Source: Orrella dioscoreae (lineage in GTDB: Bacteria; Pseudomonadota; Gammaproteobacteria; Burkholderiales; Burkholderiaceae_B). Taken from it: DNA of 64,000 bases. A program made the position numbers and the translations under genes. The notes beneath the pieces are model-generated. The model had not been told where the DNA came from. It worked only from the letters and a program-made list of their open reading frames with translations, and made no database searches. Location: the NCBI RefSeq assembly GCF_900089455.2, contig NZ_LT907988.1, forward strand, positions 3,038,001 through 3,102,000. The letters are read 5' to 3'. Below are positions 35,539 to 45,933 of this stretch, one piece after another. Every line of letters starts with the position of its first letter. Positions within the stretch are counted from its first letter, which is position 1.

Positions 35539-36124
35539 TGAGTGCCCTCCAGCTTCTTGACGACGTTGCCGGCCAGCTCATAGATGTCGCCGGTATGCGC
35601 GCACGCCACCCGGCCAGAGCCGCTCAGGGGAAGATCGAGCTGCTCGCCATATTCGCTCATCCAACCGATCTGGCGTGACGGCACGCCCACCACCAAGGCA
35701 TAGGCAGGCACGTCCTTGTTCACGACAGCGCCCGCGCCTATGAAGGCGTAGGCGCCTATCGTCACGCCGCAAACTACCGTGCAATTGGCGCCCAACGTGG
35801 CTCCCCGGCGAACCAGGGTGTCGCGATACTCGCTCTTGCGCTCGATCAGTGAGCGCGGGTTGTAGACATTCGTGAACACCATGCTAGGCCCGCAGAAAAC
35901 GCCTTCTTCCAGCGTCACGTTGTCGTAGACCGACACGTTGTTCTGAACCTTGCAGCGGTCGCCGATGACCACCTTGTTCCCGACGAATACGTTCTGCCCG
36001 AGAGAGACCTCTTTGCCGATCCGGGCGCCCGCGCACACATGCGCAAAGTGCCAGACCCTGCTGCCCTCTCCGATTTGCGCGCCCTCATCAACGATCGCGC
36101 TGGGGTGCTGCTGATAGTGGCTCA

Positions 36125-36125
<1 letters not shown>
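35535..36125 (-). CDS. wbpD: UDP-3-amino-uronate N-acetyltransferase (WbpD/WlbB)
   Basis: A 196-residue left-handed beta-helix acetyltransferase. Hexapeptide repeats run from [20 protein letters not shown] to [19 protein letters not shown]. It acetylates the 3-amino group of the UDP-aminouronate to give UDP-GlcNAc(3NAc)A. WbpD, WbpE and WbpB are genetically coupled here, as in Pseudomonas wbp and Bordetella wlb loci. Its start shares one base with the wbpB stop. Confidence 0.93.
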
Positions 36126-37123
<998 letters not shown>

Positions 37124-37495
37124 TCATCCAAATCGTCTTTCGCTATCCTTGACCAACACACTGTCCTTGCGCAGCAAGGATATCTCCCGCTGCAGCGCTT
37201 CATACTCGGCCATCTTGACTTTGAGAAAACGCGCGGACAGATCGGCCTTCGCGGTAAAGCCAGCTGGCGTCAGCAAGTAAGCGTATGCCAACTTGTTGCG
37301 GCTATTGCGAAAGTTCTTCATTTTGATGAGCCCTTTATCCAGCAAGGCTCGCACGCAATAATTGGCCTTGCCCACGCTCACGCCCAATGCCTCGGCCATT
37401 TCCCTTTGACTCAACTCCGGATTGTTCTCCAACAATCGCAGAACTTTCAGGTGAGCCTCCAGTTGCAGAAGGTCATCCACGATAATCGGCCTCAT
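37124..37495 (-). CDS. MarR-family EPS-associated transcriptional regulator
   Basis: A 123-residue winged-helix regulator of the EPS-associated MarR-like group found at the 5' end of many polysaccharide loci. The HTH is [28 protein letters not shown], followed by the group's signature [19 protein letters not shown] and a C-terminal coiled coil ([16 protein letters not shown]). The ATG at 37495 fits family length; a GTG at 37540 also exists. It lies 39 bp upstream of wbpB in the same direction, so it is probably the first gene of the O-antigen operon and may control it. Confidence 0.87.
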   Translation of the reverse strand: MRPIIVDDLLQLEAHLKVLRLLENNPELSQREMAEALGVSVGKANYCVRALLDKGLIKMKNFRNSRNKLAYAYLLTPAGFTAKADLSARFLKVKMAEYEALQREISLLRKDSVLVKDSERRFG

Positions 37496-37812
37496 AAGAA
37501 AAAGGCATCGGGATGGATCCCGAGGATTCCGTTCACTCACTGAACGGCGGCGATGATATCACACCGCCCGGGGCGAAAAATAGCTTGGAGGCAGGCCTCC
37601 CATGGAGGATCTCACCCCGTGACGGATCGTCATCACATGAAACAGTTTCCGATCCCCAAGGCCATCACGAACTCGCGGCACCCCCATTCCAGAAGCGCCT
37701 TGCGACGGGCTTCCCACGATTATTCTCGTCGTAATATTCTGTTCGCCTATTTTCAACGCTTTCAAGCCGGCCAGATCCTTTTCGCCCAGCTTGCCAGGCG
37801 TCCGGCTTTCCG
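37496..37812. other. Gene-free stretch upstream of the O-antigen operon
   Basis: This stretch lies between the stop of the cyclopropane synthase gene and the EPS regulator start, both on the minus strand. No convincing gene is seen. It is less GC-rich than its surroundings and should hold the main O-antigen promoter. TTGAAA hexamers occur on the minus strand near 37760-37770, but no -10 at good spacing was found. No JUMPStart-like element was seen. Confidence 0.4.
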
Positions 37813-39108
37813 TCATTCGGTAGTCGGATACATATACCCACGCCGCCACGGATAACTCAGATCCGACGGATCATCCAGCTCATCCGCTCGTCCGCTCGGC
37901 AGCCCCTGCGCCAACACCTGGTGCAGGGCAATCCAGCCGTGCTCGAACCCCATCGCGCAACCCGCCAGGTAGAGTCGGTAAGCCCGCAGCGCCCGGGCGC
38001 CCTGCTCACCCGACAACACCCGCCCAGCCTCCTCCAGCCGAGCCTCCAACGCATCGCTCCAAGCCCATAACGTCCGCGCATAATGCGGTCGCAGGTTCTC
38101 CACGTCCAACGTCTCCAGCCCGCCGTTGGCGACGTTTTCCAGCACATGGCTGATATGCGTCAGCTCCCCGCCCGGGAAGATGTACTTCTCGATGAACTCG
38201 CCCATCCCGTTACCCAGCTCGGCGTTGTAGACGCCGCCAGCGGTGATGCCGTGGTTCAGGACGAGCCCACCCGGCCGCAGCAGGCCCTGCAACACCGCGA
38301 AGTACGCCTGCAGATTGGCCCGCCCCACATGTTCGAACATGCCCACCGAGGCAATCTTGTCGAAGGGCTGGGAGGCATCCAGCTTGCGATAGTCCAGCAG
38401 TTCCATCCGCACGCGGGCCGACAGCCCCTTCTCTTCGATGAGACGGGTGACGTGGGCATGCTGGTTGCGAGACAGCGTGATCCCCGTGGCGTCCACGCCA
38501 TAATGCTCCGCCGCCCAAAGCAGCAGGCCGCCCCAACCCGCCCCCACGTCCAGGAACCGCTCGCCGGGCATCAGGCGCAGCTTGCGGCAGATGAGATCCA
38601 GCTTGGCCTCCTGGGCGCCTGCCAGGGATTGCTGCGGCGTCTCGAAATAGGCGCAGGAATAGACCCGGCGGGGATCCAGCCACAAGGCGTAGAAGTCATC
38701 CGACAGGTCGTAGTGGAACTCGATCTGCTTGGCGTCGCGCTCGACGGAATGGCGCCAGACGGACAGCAGGCGTCGCGCCAGCTCGGTGAACCAGCCGCCA
38801 CGGGCGGCATCGATGGGCGTGCCGGGCAACAACTGGGCAGCCGCGGCCATCAGCTTGCGCATGCTGCCCTCGATCTCCACACGCCCTTCGACATAGTCCT
38901 GACCCAGGACCCCGACATCTCCGGCCGCCAGGTGGAGCAGCGCAGCCTTGTCGCGGGCATGGAAAACGACTTCCGGATACTCGGCGCCGACCTGCTCGCC
39001 ATCCGGCATGACGAGACGAACGCGCGTGTCGATGGATTCCAGCTTGCGCGCCACGGTAGAAAGCAAAGGATTCACGACCGACCTCTCCCCTGACAGACTG
39101 TCCGACAT
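37813..39108 (-). CDS. Cyclopropane-fatty-acyl-phospholipid synthase family protein
   Basis: A 431-residue SAM-dependent enzyme that methylenates cis double bonds of membrane phospholipid acyl chains. The N-terminal lipid-binding domain is followed by the core motif HYDLSDDFYALWLDP, YSCAYFETP with the catalytic-site Cys, and SAM motif I FLDVGAGWGGLLLWAA. The bicarbonate-site and C-terminal residues (MFEHVGRANLQAYF, EKYIFPGGELTH, LRPHYARTLWAW) are present. Length is slightly above E. coli Cfa. Cfa-type enzymes are usually raised in stationary phase and acid stress. Confidence 0.93.
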   Translation of the reverse strand: MSDSLSGERSVVNPLLSTVARKLESIDTRVRLVMPDGEQVGAEYPEVVFHARDKAALLHLAAGDVGVLGQDYVEGRVEIEGSMRKLMAAAAQLLPGTPIDAARGGWFTELARRLLSVWRHSVERDAKQIEFHYDLSDDFYALWLDPRRVYSCAYFETPQQSLAGAQEAKLDLICRKLRLMPGERFLDVGAGWGGLLLWAAEHYGVDATGITLSRNQHAHVTRLIEEKGLSARVRMELLDYRKLDASQPFDKIASVGMFEHVGRANLQAYFAVLQGLLRPGGLVLNHGITAGGVYNAELGNGMGEFIEKYIFPGGELTHISHVLENVANGGLETLDVENLRPHYARTLWAWSDALEARLEEAGRVLSGEQGARALRAYRLYLAGCAMGFEHGWIALHQVLAQGLPSGRADELDDPSDLSYPWRRGYMYPTTE

Positions 39109-39231
39109 GGATTTGCCTAGTATGTCCCGGAAGTTACAGGAGAGGCAATCGCGGCGGGCAGCGTGCTACAGTGAATGCCTCCCCTGGGCACACGCCTTGC
39201 GGCCCGCCGTCCTATCCGTCCCCCCGTAGCA

Positions 39232-40446
39232 ATGCCCCCGTCTCCCCTCACGCGTTCGTTCCCAGGCTGGTTGATCCTGATGGGCGCGCTGACCGCGATC
39301 GGCCCCTTGTCGATCGACATGTACCTCCCCGCCTTCCCCGCCATCGCGCAGGCGCTGGGCGCCAGCCCCGGCGAGGTCGAGCGCACCCTTGCCGCCTACC
39401 TGGCCGGCATGGCGCTCGCGCAGCTGGCCTACGGCCCGCTGTCCGACCGCTATGGCCGCAAGCTGCCCCTGTGCGGCGCGCTGATCCTCTACATCGTGGC
39501 CTCCGCGGCGGCGGCGCTGGCCCCCGATGTACACAGCCTGACCGCCTGGCGCGTGGTGCAGGCCATCGGCGGCGCGGCTGGCGTGGTCATTCCCCGGGCC
39601 GTGATCCGGGACAACCTGGGCGTGCAGGATTCCGCCCGGGCGATGTCCTCGCTGATGCTGATCATGGGCCTGGCGCCCATCCTGGCGCCGCTGGTCGGCG
39701 GCCAGTTGCTGGGCATCACCGGCTGGCGGGGCATCTTCTGGCTGATGTCGGCCATGGGCCTGGTGCTGCTGGTCTTCGTCCTGCGCACCATGCGGGAGTC
39801 GCTGCCGGCCGACAGGCGGCTGCCCCTGACCCCAGCAGTCATCACGCGCAATTACGCCGAACTGCTGCGCCACCGACCTTTCGTCGCCTATGCACTGGCG
39901 GGCGGCTTCGGCTCGGCCGGCATGTTCGCCTACATTGCCGCATCGCCACGCGTCTTCATCGATTTCTACGACGTACCCGCCGAGTGGTACGGCCTGCTGT
40001 TCGGCCTGAATGCCGCCGGCCTGATCGCGGGCTCGCAGGTCAGCGCGCGACTGCTCCGGCGCCATGTTCCCGGCACGCTGCTGGGCCGCGCACTGCCGGC
40101 GCTGGCGCTGATTCCCCTGGCCGGACTCGCCCTGACGCTGCTGGGCCTCATCACGCTGCCACTGCTGATGGCCTGCCTGGTCGGCTACATGAGCAGCCAG
40201 GGTTTCGTGAACCCGAACGCCGCCGCCCTCGCCCTGGCCGACCAGGGCAAACGGCTGGGCGCGGCATCCGCGCTCATGGGCATGCTGCAGATCGGCTGCG
40301 GCGTCCTGTCCGGCCTGCTGATCAGCGCCTGGGGCACCCCCGGCCCGCTGCCGCTGACCTGCCTGCTGGCGCTGTGCGGCTGCCTGGCCTGGCTCAGCGG
40401 ACGCATCGCCCTGCGGGCCTCGGCGGCAAAAACAACAGCAGCTTGA
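39232..40446 (+). CDS. Bcr/CflA family multidrug efflux MFS transporter
   Basis: A 404-residue, 12-helix drug/proton antiporter. The first helix and loop (LTAIGPLSIDMYLPAFPAIA) are diagnostic for Bcr/CflA. The MFS loop motif YGPLSDRYGRKLPL follows helix 2, and motif C-type GLAPILAPLVGGQL is present in helix 5. The ATG at 39232 was chosen because hydrophobic sequence starts soon after; the in-frame ATG at 39175 adds 19 Pro/Arg-rich residues. Its stop overlaps the -35 of the next promoter. Confidence 0.9.
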   Translation: MPPSPLTRSFPGWLILMGALTAIGPLSIDMYLPAFPAIAQALGASPGEVERTLAAYLAGMALAQLAYGPLSDRYGRKLPLCGALILYIVASAAAALAPDVHSLTAWRVVQAIGGAAGVVIPRAVIRDNLGVQDSARAMSSLMLIMGLAPILAPLVGGQLLGITGWRGIFWLMSAMGLVLLVFVLRTMRESLPADRRLPLTPAVITRNYAELLRHRPFVAYALAGGFGSAGMFAYIAASPRVFIDFYDVPAEWYGLLFGLNAAGLIAGSQVSARLLRRHVPGTLLGRALPALALIPLAGLALTLLGLITLPLLMACLVGYMSSQGFVNPNAAALALADQGKRLGAASALMGMLQIGCGVLSGLLISAWGTPGPLPLTCLLALCGCLAWLSGRIALRASAAKTTAA

Positions 40447-40472
40447 TTTTTTTACGGATTCCAGGATAGAAT
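40443..40472 (+). promoter_or_regulatory. Sigma-70 promoter of rpmB-rpmG, overlapping the MFS stop codon
   Basis: TTGATT (40443-40448) and TAGAAT (40467-40472) are spaced by 18 bp, with four and five matches to consensus. The -35 overlaps the TGA of the MFS gene. Transcription would start near 40479, giving a leader of about 290 nt before rpmB. Confidence 0.65.
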
Positions 40473-40771
40473 CGCTGTCTTCGCGGATTTCAACCGTGAT
40501 TTCCCGTGCCTTGGCGGCTATGCTTTGCAGCCAGGGTGCTCTGACCCCGCCAGCGCATCGCCCGGGCGTCAGCGGGGTATAAGCACAGCGCGTTCTGCCA
40601 GGCAGCTTCAGCGGCAAGCACCACGAAGCGGCCACCACGGCAAACCTGCTCCATCCAAGCATTTGGGTGGTCGGCCGGCCCGCACGACACCGTGCGCATC
40701 TCCAGGCCGGCGGCTTCTACCACCCGCTGATCCCCACCGATGCCCGGCACCCTGAAAAAGAAGGTGCAACC
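40447..40771 (+). other. Long gene-free leader of the rpmB-rpmG operon
   Basis: No convincing gene is seen. After the promoter the region is likely transcribed as a 5' leader. It contains a stem of ACCCCGC (40544-40550) with GCGGGGT (40572-40578) enclosing a further palindrome, GCCCGGGC. A long leader on a ribosomal-protein operon could carry autoregulation; this is inference. Confidence 0.4.
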
Positions 40772-41008
40772 ATGGCACGCGTATGCCAAGTTACCGGCAA
40801 AGGCCCGATGGTGGGCAACAACGTTTCCCACGCCAACAACAAGACCAAGCGTCGCTTCCTGCCCAACCTGCAATCGCGCCGGTTCTGGGTTGAAAGCGAA
40901 AACCGCTGGGTGCGCCTGCGCGTTTCCGCCAAGGCCATCCGCACCATCGACAAGAACGGCATCGACGCAGTCCTGGCCGACTTGCGCGCCCGCGGCGAAC
41001 TGGCTTAA
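40772..41008 (+). CDS. rpmB: 50S ribosomal protein L28
   Basis: 78 residues, the standard L28 length, beginning [17 protein letters not shown] and containing [12 protein letters not shown] and [18 protein letters not shown]. It binds 23S rRNA in the large subunit. The family N-terminus fixes the start at 40772 within a longer open frame. It is followed by rpmG after 34 bp; the pair is a conserved operon. Confidence 0.97.
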   Translation: MARVCQVTGKGPMVGNNVSHANNKTKRRFLPNLQSRRFWVESENRWVRLRVSAKAIRTIDKNGIDAVLADLRARGELA

Positions 41009-41042
41009 GCCAATCGCCCACTGACATCACCAGGAGCAAGAC

Positions 41043-41210
41043 ATGGCCAAAGGTATCCGTGAAAAGATCAAGCTCGAGTCGACCGCCGGCACGGGCCACT
41101 TCTACACCACCACCAAGAACAAGCGCAACATGCCGGAAAAGATGCTGATCAAGAAGTTTGATCCCGTCGCCCGCAAGCACGTTGACTACAAGGAAGTGAA
41201 GCTGAAGTAA
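41043..41210 (+). CDS. rpmG: 50S ribosomal protein L33
   Basis: A 55-residue protein, [20 protein letters not shown] to [20 protein letters not shown] precedes the ATG. It lacks the paired cysteines of zinc-binding L33 forms, so it is the zinc-independent type; expression should not depend on zinc supply. It is coupled to rpmB and followed by a terminator. Confidence 0.96.
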   Translation: MAKGIREKIKLESTAGTGHFYTTTKNKRNMPEKMLIKKFDPVARKHVDYKEVKLK

Positions 41211-41248
41211 TTCAGCGCGCAGGCCCTCCGGGGCCCGCCACGACCTGA

Positions 41249-41284
41249 CAAAAGCCCCGCCTCGCGCGGGGCTTTTGCTTTTCC
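41249..41284 (+). terminator. Terminator of rpmB-rpmG
   Basis: A perfect 12-bp stem (41249-41260 with 41266-41277) with loop CTCGC. The stem's own TTTT is followed by GCTTTTCC. It lies 38 bp past the rpmG stop. Confidence 0.88.
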
Positions 41285-41298
41285 TGCCATGCCATCGC

Positions 41299-41327
41299 TT
41301 GACGGGCTCTCGCGACACATTTATCTT
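41299..41327 (+). promoter_or_regulatory. Predicted sigma-70 promoter of the MarR gene
   Basis: TTGACG (41299-41304) and TATCTT (41322-41327) at exactly 17 bp. The -10 lies inside the left arm of the inverted repeat 41321-41355. The transcript would have a leader of only about 22 nt. Confidence 0.6.
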
Positions 41328-41355
41328 TACGTCGAAATACTTCATGTAAAGACAA
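41321..41355 (+). promoter_or_regulatory. Inverted repeat likely bound by the MarR protein (autoregulation)
   Basis: The left arm TTATCTTTACGT (41321-41332) and right arm ATGTAAAGACAA (41344-41355) match at 10 of 12 positions; the arm centres are 23 bp apart, about two helical turns. It covers the -10 and start point and ends directly at the ATG. Repressor binding here would block transcription. Confidence 0.65.
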
Positions 41356-41892
41356 ATGCCTGATCCCTCCCCCGTTCCCACCACCGATCACGTCGATTTC
41401 GTCGTCTCCCAGTGGCGCCAGCATTGCCCGCAACACGACGTGGCCGCCATGCAGATCGTCAGCCGCATCTTCCGGTATGCAACCCTGGCCACGCGCGACG
41501 CGGAGCAGGCCTTCCGTGCGCATGGCCTGCAACAGGGCGAATTCGACCTGCTGGCGACGCTCTACCGCGGCGGGCCTCCCCACACGCTCAGCCCGCAGCA
41601 ACTGATCGACGCCCTGCTGCTGTCTTCCGGCGCCATGACCAACCGCCTGGACCGGCTGGAAACCGCCGGGCTCGTGACACGCAGCCCGAATCCGGAGGAT
41701 CGGCGCGGCGTGCGTGTCGCCCTGACAGAGCAAGGGCTGGCACGCATCCAGGCCGCGATGGGTGATTACCTGCCCGTCCTCGAGCAATTGATCTCCCCGC
41801 TCTCGGACGGCGACCGCCAGACGCTGGCTGCCCTGTTGCGCCAACTCCTGGCCGCCCACGACCAGCACAGCCCCGGCGCCCTGCGCCCCTGA
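41356..41892 (+). CDS. MarR-family transcriptional regulator
   Basis: A 178-residue winged-helix regulator with MarR layout: N-terminal dimer helices, HTH (SPQQLIDALLLSSGAMTNRLDRLETAGLV) and wing with the conserved acidic-basic turn PNPEDRRGVRVALTEQG. The ATG abuts an inverted repeat that overlaps the promoter, so it probably represses itself and the downstream MFS gene, 7 bp away. Drug or aromatic-acid effectors are usual in this family; the actual ligand is unknown. Confidence 0.92.
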   Translation: MPDPSPVPTTDHVDFVVSQWRQHCPQHDVAAMQIVSRIFRYATLATRDAEQAFRAHGLQQGEFDLLATLYRGGPPHTLSPQQLIDALLLSSGAMTNRLDRLETAGLVTRSPNPEDRRGVRVALTEQGLARIQAAMGDYLPVLEQLISPLSDGDRQTLAALLRQLLAAHDQHSPGALRP

Positions 41893-41899
41893 CTTCCGA

Positions 41900-43126
41900 A
41901 TGCCTGCCTCTGCCGCCATGACCACCACCCACGCCGCCACGCCGCGCCTCACCGCGCCGATCATCCTGCTGATGTCCATCGCCACGGGCCTCACCGTGGC
42001 CAGCAACTATTACGCGCAGCCGCTGCTGCACACCATCGGCCAGCAGTTCGGCCTGTCCACGACCGCCGCGGGCGCCATCGTCACGACCGCGCAGGTCAGC
42101 TACGCGGCCGGCCTGCTCTTCCTGGTGCCGCTGGGCGACCTCCTCGAACGCCGGCGCCTGATCGTGCTGATGACGCTCTGCTCCGCGGCAGGGTTGCTGG
42201 TGACGGCCTTCGCCACCAGCATCGGCATGGTGTTCCTGGGCACCGCCCTGACCGCCGTGCTGTCGGTGGTAGCACAGGTGCTGGTGCCCTACGCCGCCAC
42301 GCTGGCCGAGCCGGAAACGCGCGGCAAGGTGGTGGGCACGATCATGAGCGGCCTGCTCCTGGGCATCCTGCTGGCCCGCACGGCCGCCGGCGCGCTGGCG
42401 GACCTGGGCAGCTGGCGCACCATCTACTGGGTGGCGGCCATCCTGCTGGTGCTGTGCGCGGCGGCGCTCTGGCGAGCGCTCCCCGCGTCCCGCAACCCCA
42501 CGCAACTGTCCTATCCCCAGTTGCTGCGCTCCATTGGCGAACTCTTCCGCGACGAACCGCTCTTCCGGGCGCGCGCGGTGCTGGGCGCCCTGTCCTTTGC
42601 CATGTTCAGCGTGCTGTGGACCTCGCTGACCTTCCTGCTCGCAGGCCCCGACTATGGCTATTCCGACACCACCATCGGCCTGCTCGGCCTGGCCGGCGCC
42701 GCCGGCGCGCTGGCAGCCAGCCGGGTCGGGCGACTGGCCGACCGCGGCCTGGCCAACCGGTCGACGCGGGTGGGCCTGCTGCTGCTCCTGGCTTCCTGGC
42801 TCCCCCTGGCCTTCGCGCCTGTTTCCCTGACGGCGCTCATCGTGGGCATCCTGGTGCTGGATCTCTCCATCCAGGCTGTGCACGTCACCAACCAGAGCGC
42901 CATCTACCGTATCCGGCCCGAGGCCCGCAGCCGCCTGACGGCCGGCTACATGACGGCCTATTTCATCGGCGGCGCGCTGGGCTCGCTCGTGTCCGCCACG
43001 GCCTATGGCATGGCCGGCTGGCATGGCGTGTGCGCCGCGGGCACGGTCCTCGCCCTGGCCGCGCTGGCCTATGAATGGCGCACGCCAGGCGCGCACGTGC
43101 CCGACCTGCCCGCCGCCGCCAACTAG
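41900..43126 (+). CDS. MFS transporter under MarR control
   Basis: A 12-helix major facilitator protein (408 residues from 41900, 402 from the alternative ATG at 41918). It contains SNYYAQPLLHTIGQQFGLS, typical of the YnfM/inner-membrane efflux group, and a conserved loop GDLLERRRLIVLM. Seven bases separate it from the MarR gene, so the two form a regulated efflux unit. The substrate is unknown. Confidence 0.88.
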   Translation: MPASAAMTTTHAATPRLTAPIILLMSIATGLTVASNYYAQPLLHTIGQQFGLSTTAAGAIVTTAQVSYAAGLLFLVPLGDLLERRRLIVLMTLCSAAGLLVTAFATSIGMVFLGTALTAVLSVVAQVLVPYAATLAEPETRGKVVGTIMSGLLLGILLARTAAGALADLGSWRTIYWVAAILLVLCAAALWRALPASRNPTQLSYPQLLRSIGELFRDEPLFRARAVLGALSFAMFSVLWTSLTFLLAGPDYGYSDTTIGLLGLAGAAGALAASRVGRLADRGLANRSTRVGLLLLLASWLPLAFAPVSLTALIVGILVLDLSIQAVHVTNQSAIYRIRPEARSRLTAGYMTAYFIGGALGSLVSATAYGMAGWHGVCAAGTVLALAALAYEWRTPGAHVPDLPAAAN

Positions 43127-43142
43127 ATTCTCCTGCACCTCC

Positions 43143-43148
43143 TATAAT
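43143..43148 (+). promoter_or_regulatory. Consensus -10 upstream of leuS
   Basis: TATAAT lies about 93 bp before the leuS ATG. The -35 region at 17-18 bp spacing (CAACTA/CCAACT) is weak. It probably drives leuS-lptE-holA-proA. Confidence 0.5.
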
Positions 43149-43240
43149 CGAGGGCTTTGGCCGAACGTCCGCGCACGGGCGGCCCCCCATTCATCCCGCG
43201 CGCCGTCCAGGCGCCGCGACCAGCCAGCTCATACATCGCC

Positions 43241-45901
43241 ATGCAGGAACGCTACCAACCCAACGCCGTCGAAGCCGCCGCCCAGGCAGACTGGCAGGCG
43301 CGCGACGCCTATCTCGTCGCCGAGAACGCCACCGCCGCCGACGGCTCGGCCAAGCCCAAGTTCTACGCCTGCTCGATGCTGCCCTACCCCAGCGGCAAGC
43401 TGCACATGGGCCACGTGCGCAACTACACCATCAACGACATGATGGCGCGCCAGCTGCGCATGCGCGGCTACAACGTGCTCATGCCCATGGGCTGGGACGC
43501 CTTCGGCATGCCGGCCGAGAACGCCGCCATCAAGTCCAAGGTGCCGCCCGCGAAGTGGACCTACGACAACATCGCCTACATGAAGAAGCAGATGAAGGCG
43601 ATGGGCCTGGCGATCGACTGGTCGCGCGAGATGTGCGCCTGCGATCCCGAGTACTACAAGTGGAACCAGTGGTTCTTCCTGAAGATGCTGGAAAAGGGCA
43701 TTGCGTACCGCAAGACCCAGACCGTCAACTGGGATCCGGTAGACCAGACCGTGCTGGCCAACGAACAGGTGATCGATGGACGTGGCTGGCGCTCGGGCGC
43801 CCCCGTGGAAAAGCGCGAGATCCCGGGTTACTACCTGGCCATCACCCGTTACGCGCAGGAACTGCTGGACCCCGTGCAGAACGGCCTGCCCGGCTGGCCC
43901 GAGCGCGTGCGCGTCATGCAGGAGAACTGGATCGGCAAGAGCGAAGGCGTGCGCTTCGCCTTCCCGCATGACATCCGCGACCAGGACGGCACGCTGGTGC
44001 AGGACGGCCGCCTGTACGTCTTCACGACCCGCGCCGACACCATCATGGGCGTGACCTTCTGCGCCGTGGCGCCTGAACACCCGCTGGCCACGCTGGCCGC
44101 GCGCGACAAACCCGAGCTGTCCGCCTTCATCGAAGCGTGCCGCAAGGGCGGCACCACCGAGGCCGAGATCGCCACGCGCGAGAAGGAAGGCATGCCCACC
44201 GGCCTCACGGTCACGCACCCGCTCAACGGCAAGCCAGTGGAAGTCTGGGTCGGCAACTACGTCCTGATGAGCTATGGCGACGGCGCGGTCATGGGCGTGC
44301 CTGCGCATGACGAGCGTGATTTCGCCTTCGCCAAGAAATACCAGCTCGACATCCGCCAGGTCATCGCCGCCGAAGGCCGCGAGTTCTCGCTGGATGCCTG
44401 GCAGGAGTGGTATGGCGACAAGCAGATCGCGCGCACCGTGAACTCCGGCAAGTACGACGGCCTGGCCCATGCGCAGGCCGTGGATGCCGTGGCCGCCGAC
44501 CTGGCGGCCCAGGGCCTGGGCGAGAAGCAGACGACCTTCCGCCTGCGCGACTGGGGCATTTCGCGCCAGCGTTACTGGGGCACGCCCATCCCCATCATCC
44601 ATTGCCCGGATTGCGGCCCCGTGCCCGTCCCCGAGCAGGACCTGCCGGTGGTCCTGCCCGACGATCTCATCCCCGACGGCAGCGGCAATCCGCTGGCCAA
44701 GCACGAAGGCTTCCTGTCGTGCAGCTGCCCCAGCTGCGGCAAGCCCGCGCGCCGCGAAACCGACACGATGGACACCTTCGTGGACTCGTCGTGGTACTTC
44801 ATGCGCTACGCCTCGGCGGGCAACAACACTGCCATGGTCGACGCCCGCAACGATTACTGGATGCCCATGGACCAGTACATCGGCGGGATCGAGCATGCGG
44901 TGCTGCATCTGCTGTATGCCCGCTTCTGGACCCGCGCCATGCGCGACATCGGCCTGGTGAAATTCGACGAGCCCTTCACCCGCCTGCTGTGCCAGGGCAT
45001 GGTGCTGAACCACATCTACTCGCGCCGCACGCCGCAGGGCGGCATCGAGTATTACTGGCCCGAGGAAGTCGAGAACACCTACGACGCGCGCGGCGCCATC
45101 GTCGGCGCGCGCCTGAAGGCCGACGGCAGCGAGATCGACTACGGTGGCGTGGGCACGATGTCCAAGTCGAAGAACAACGGCGTGGATCCGCAATCGCTGA
45201 TCGACACCCAGGGCGCCGACACCGCGCGCCTCTTCGTCATGTTCGCCAGCCCGCCCGAGCAGACGCTGGAATGGTCCGACTCGGGCGTGGACGGCTCGAA
45301 CCGCTATCTTCGCCGACTGTGGTCCACCTGCCATGCGCGCCGCGACGCCGTTCTGCGCGGTCTGGCCGGCGGCCAGGCCGACTGGGCAGGCGCCGCCAAC
45401 GAGATCAAGGACCTGCGCCGCGAGGTCTACACCTTGCTCAAGCAGGCCGACTACGACTACGAGCGCATCCAGTACAACACCGTGGTGTCGGCCTGCATGA
45501 AGATGCTCAACGCGATCGAGAACGCCAAGCTGCCCGAAGGCCCGCAAGCCGACGCCGCGCTGGCCGAGACGCTGGGCGTGCTGCTGCGCGTGCTGTATCC
45601 GGTCGTGCCGCACGTCACGTGGCAACTGTGGCGCGACCTGGGCTATGTCCAGACGTATGGCGACCTGCTCGACGCGCCCTGGCCCGCCATCGACGCCGCC
45701 GCACTCATCGCCGACGAACTGGAACTGATGCTGCAGATCAACGGCAAGCTGCGCGGCTCGGTGCGCGTGGCGAATGGCGCCGCGCGGGAAACCATCGAAG
45801 CGCTGGCCGTGGCCCACGAAGCCGTCGAGAAGTTCCTGGAAGGCCGTGCCCCGAAACGGGTTATCGTGGTGCCGGGCAAACTGGTCAACGTGGTCGGCTA
45901 A
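43241..45901 (+). CDS. leuS: Leucyl-tRNA synthetase
   Basis: An 886-residue class I aminoacyl-tRNA synthetase that charges tRNA-Leu. The HIGH motif is [15 protein letters not shown]; the KMSKS motif is [13 protein letters not shown]. The CP1 editing domain lies between them, with [17 protein letters not shown] sequence ([13 protein letters not shown]) and the threonine-rich/acidic editing pocket MPTGLTV...[16 protein letters not shown] zinc-ribbon-like CPDCGP...CSCPSCG stretch is present. The start at 43241 was fixed by the family N-terminus [11 protein letters not shown]. It is the first gene of the leuS-lptE-holA-proA run. Confidence 0.98.
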   Translation: MQERYQPNAVEAAAQADWQARDAYLVAENATAADGSAKPKFYACSMLPYPSGKLHMGHVRNYTINDMMARQLRMRGYNVLMPMGWDAFGMPAENAAIKSKVPPAKWTYDNIAYMKKQMKAMGLAIDWSREMCACDPEYYKWNQWFFLKMLEKGIAYRKTQTVNWDPVDQTVLANEQVIDGRGWRSGAPVEKREIPGYYLAITRYAQELLDPVQNGLPGWPERVRVMQENWIGKSEGVRFAFPHDIRDQDGTLVQDGRLYVFTTRADTIMGVTFCAVAPEHPLATLAARDKPELSAFIEACRKGGTTEAEIATREKEGMPTGLTVTHPLNGKPVEVWVGNYVLMSYGDGAVMGVPAHDERDFAFAKKYQLDIRQVIAAEGREFSLDAWQEWYGDKQIARTVNSGKYDGLAHAQAVDAVAADLAAQGLGEKQTTFRLRDWGISRQRYWGTPIPIIHCPDCGPVPVPEQDLPVVLPDDLIPDGSGNPLAKHEGFLSCSCPSCGKPARRETDTMDTFVDSSWYFMRYASAGNNTAMVDARNDYWMPMDQYIGGIEHAVLHLLYARFWTRAMRDIGLVKFDEPFTRLLCQGMVLNHIYSRRTPQGGIEYYWPEEVENTYDARGAIVGARLKADGSEIDYGGVGTMSKSKNNGVDPQSLIDTQGADTARLFVMFASPPEQTLEWSDSGVDGSNRYLRRLWSTCHARRDAVLRGLAGGQADWAGAANEIKDLRREVYTLLKQADYDYERIQYNTVVSACMKMLNAIENAKLPEGPQADAALAETLGVLLRVLYPVVPHVTWQLWRDLGYVQTYGDLLDAPWPAIDAAALIADELELMLQINGKLRGSVRVANGAARETIEALAVAHEAVEKFLEGRAPKRVIVVPGKLVNVVG

Positions 45902-45933
45902 GGGCCGACAGGCAACGCAAGGTAGGCATACGC

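Noticed and set aside
37559..37849. A 96-codon minus-strand open frame between the Cfa-family gene and the EPS regulator
   Set aside because: It overlaps the end of the Cfa-family gene, lacks a ribosome site and resembles no family I know.
43229..45817. An 862-codon open frame antisense to leuS
   Set aside because: No recognisable motif; it is explained by the high third-position GC of leuS on the other strand.
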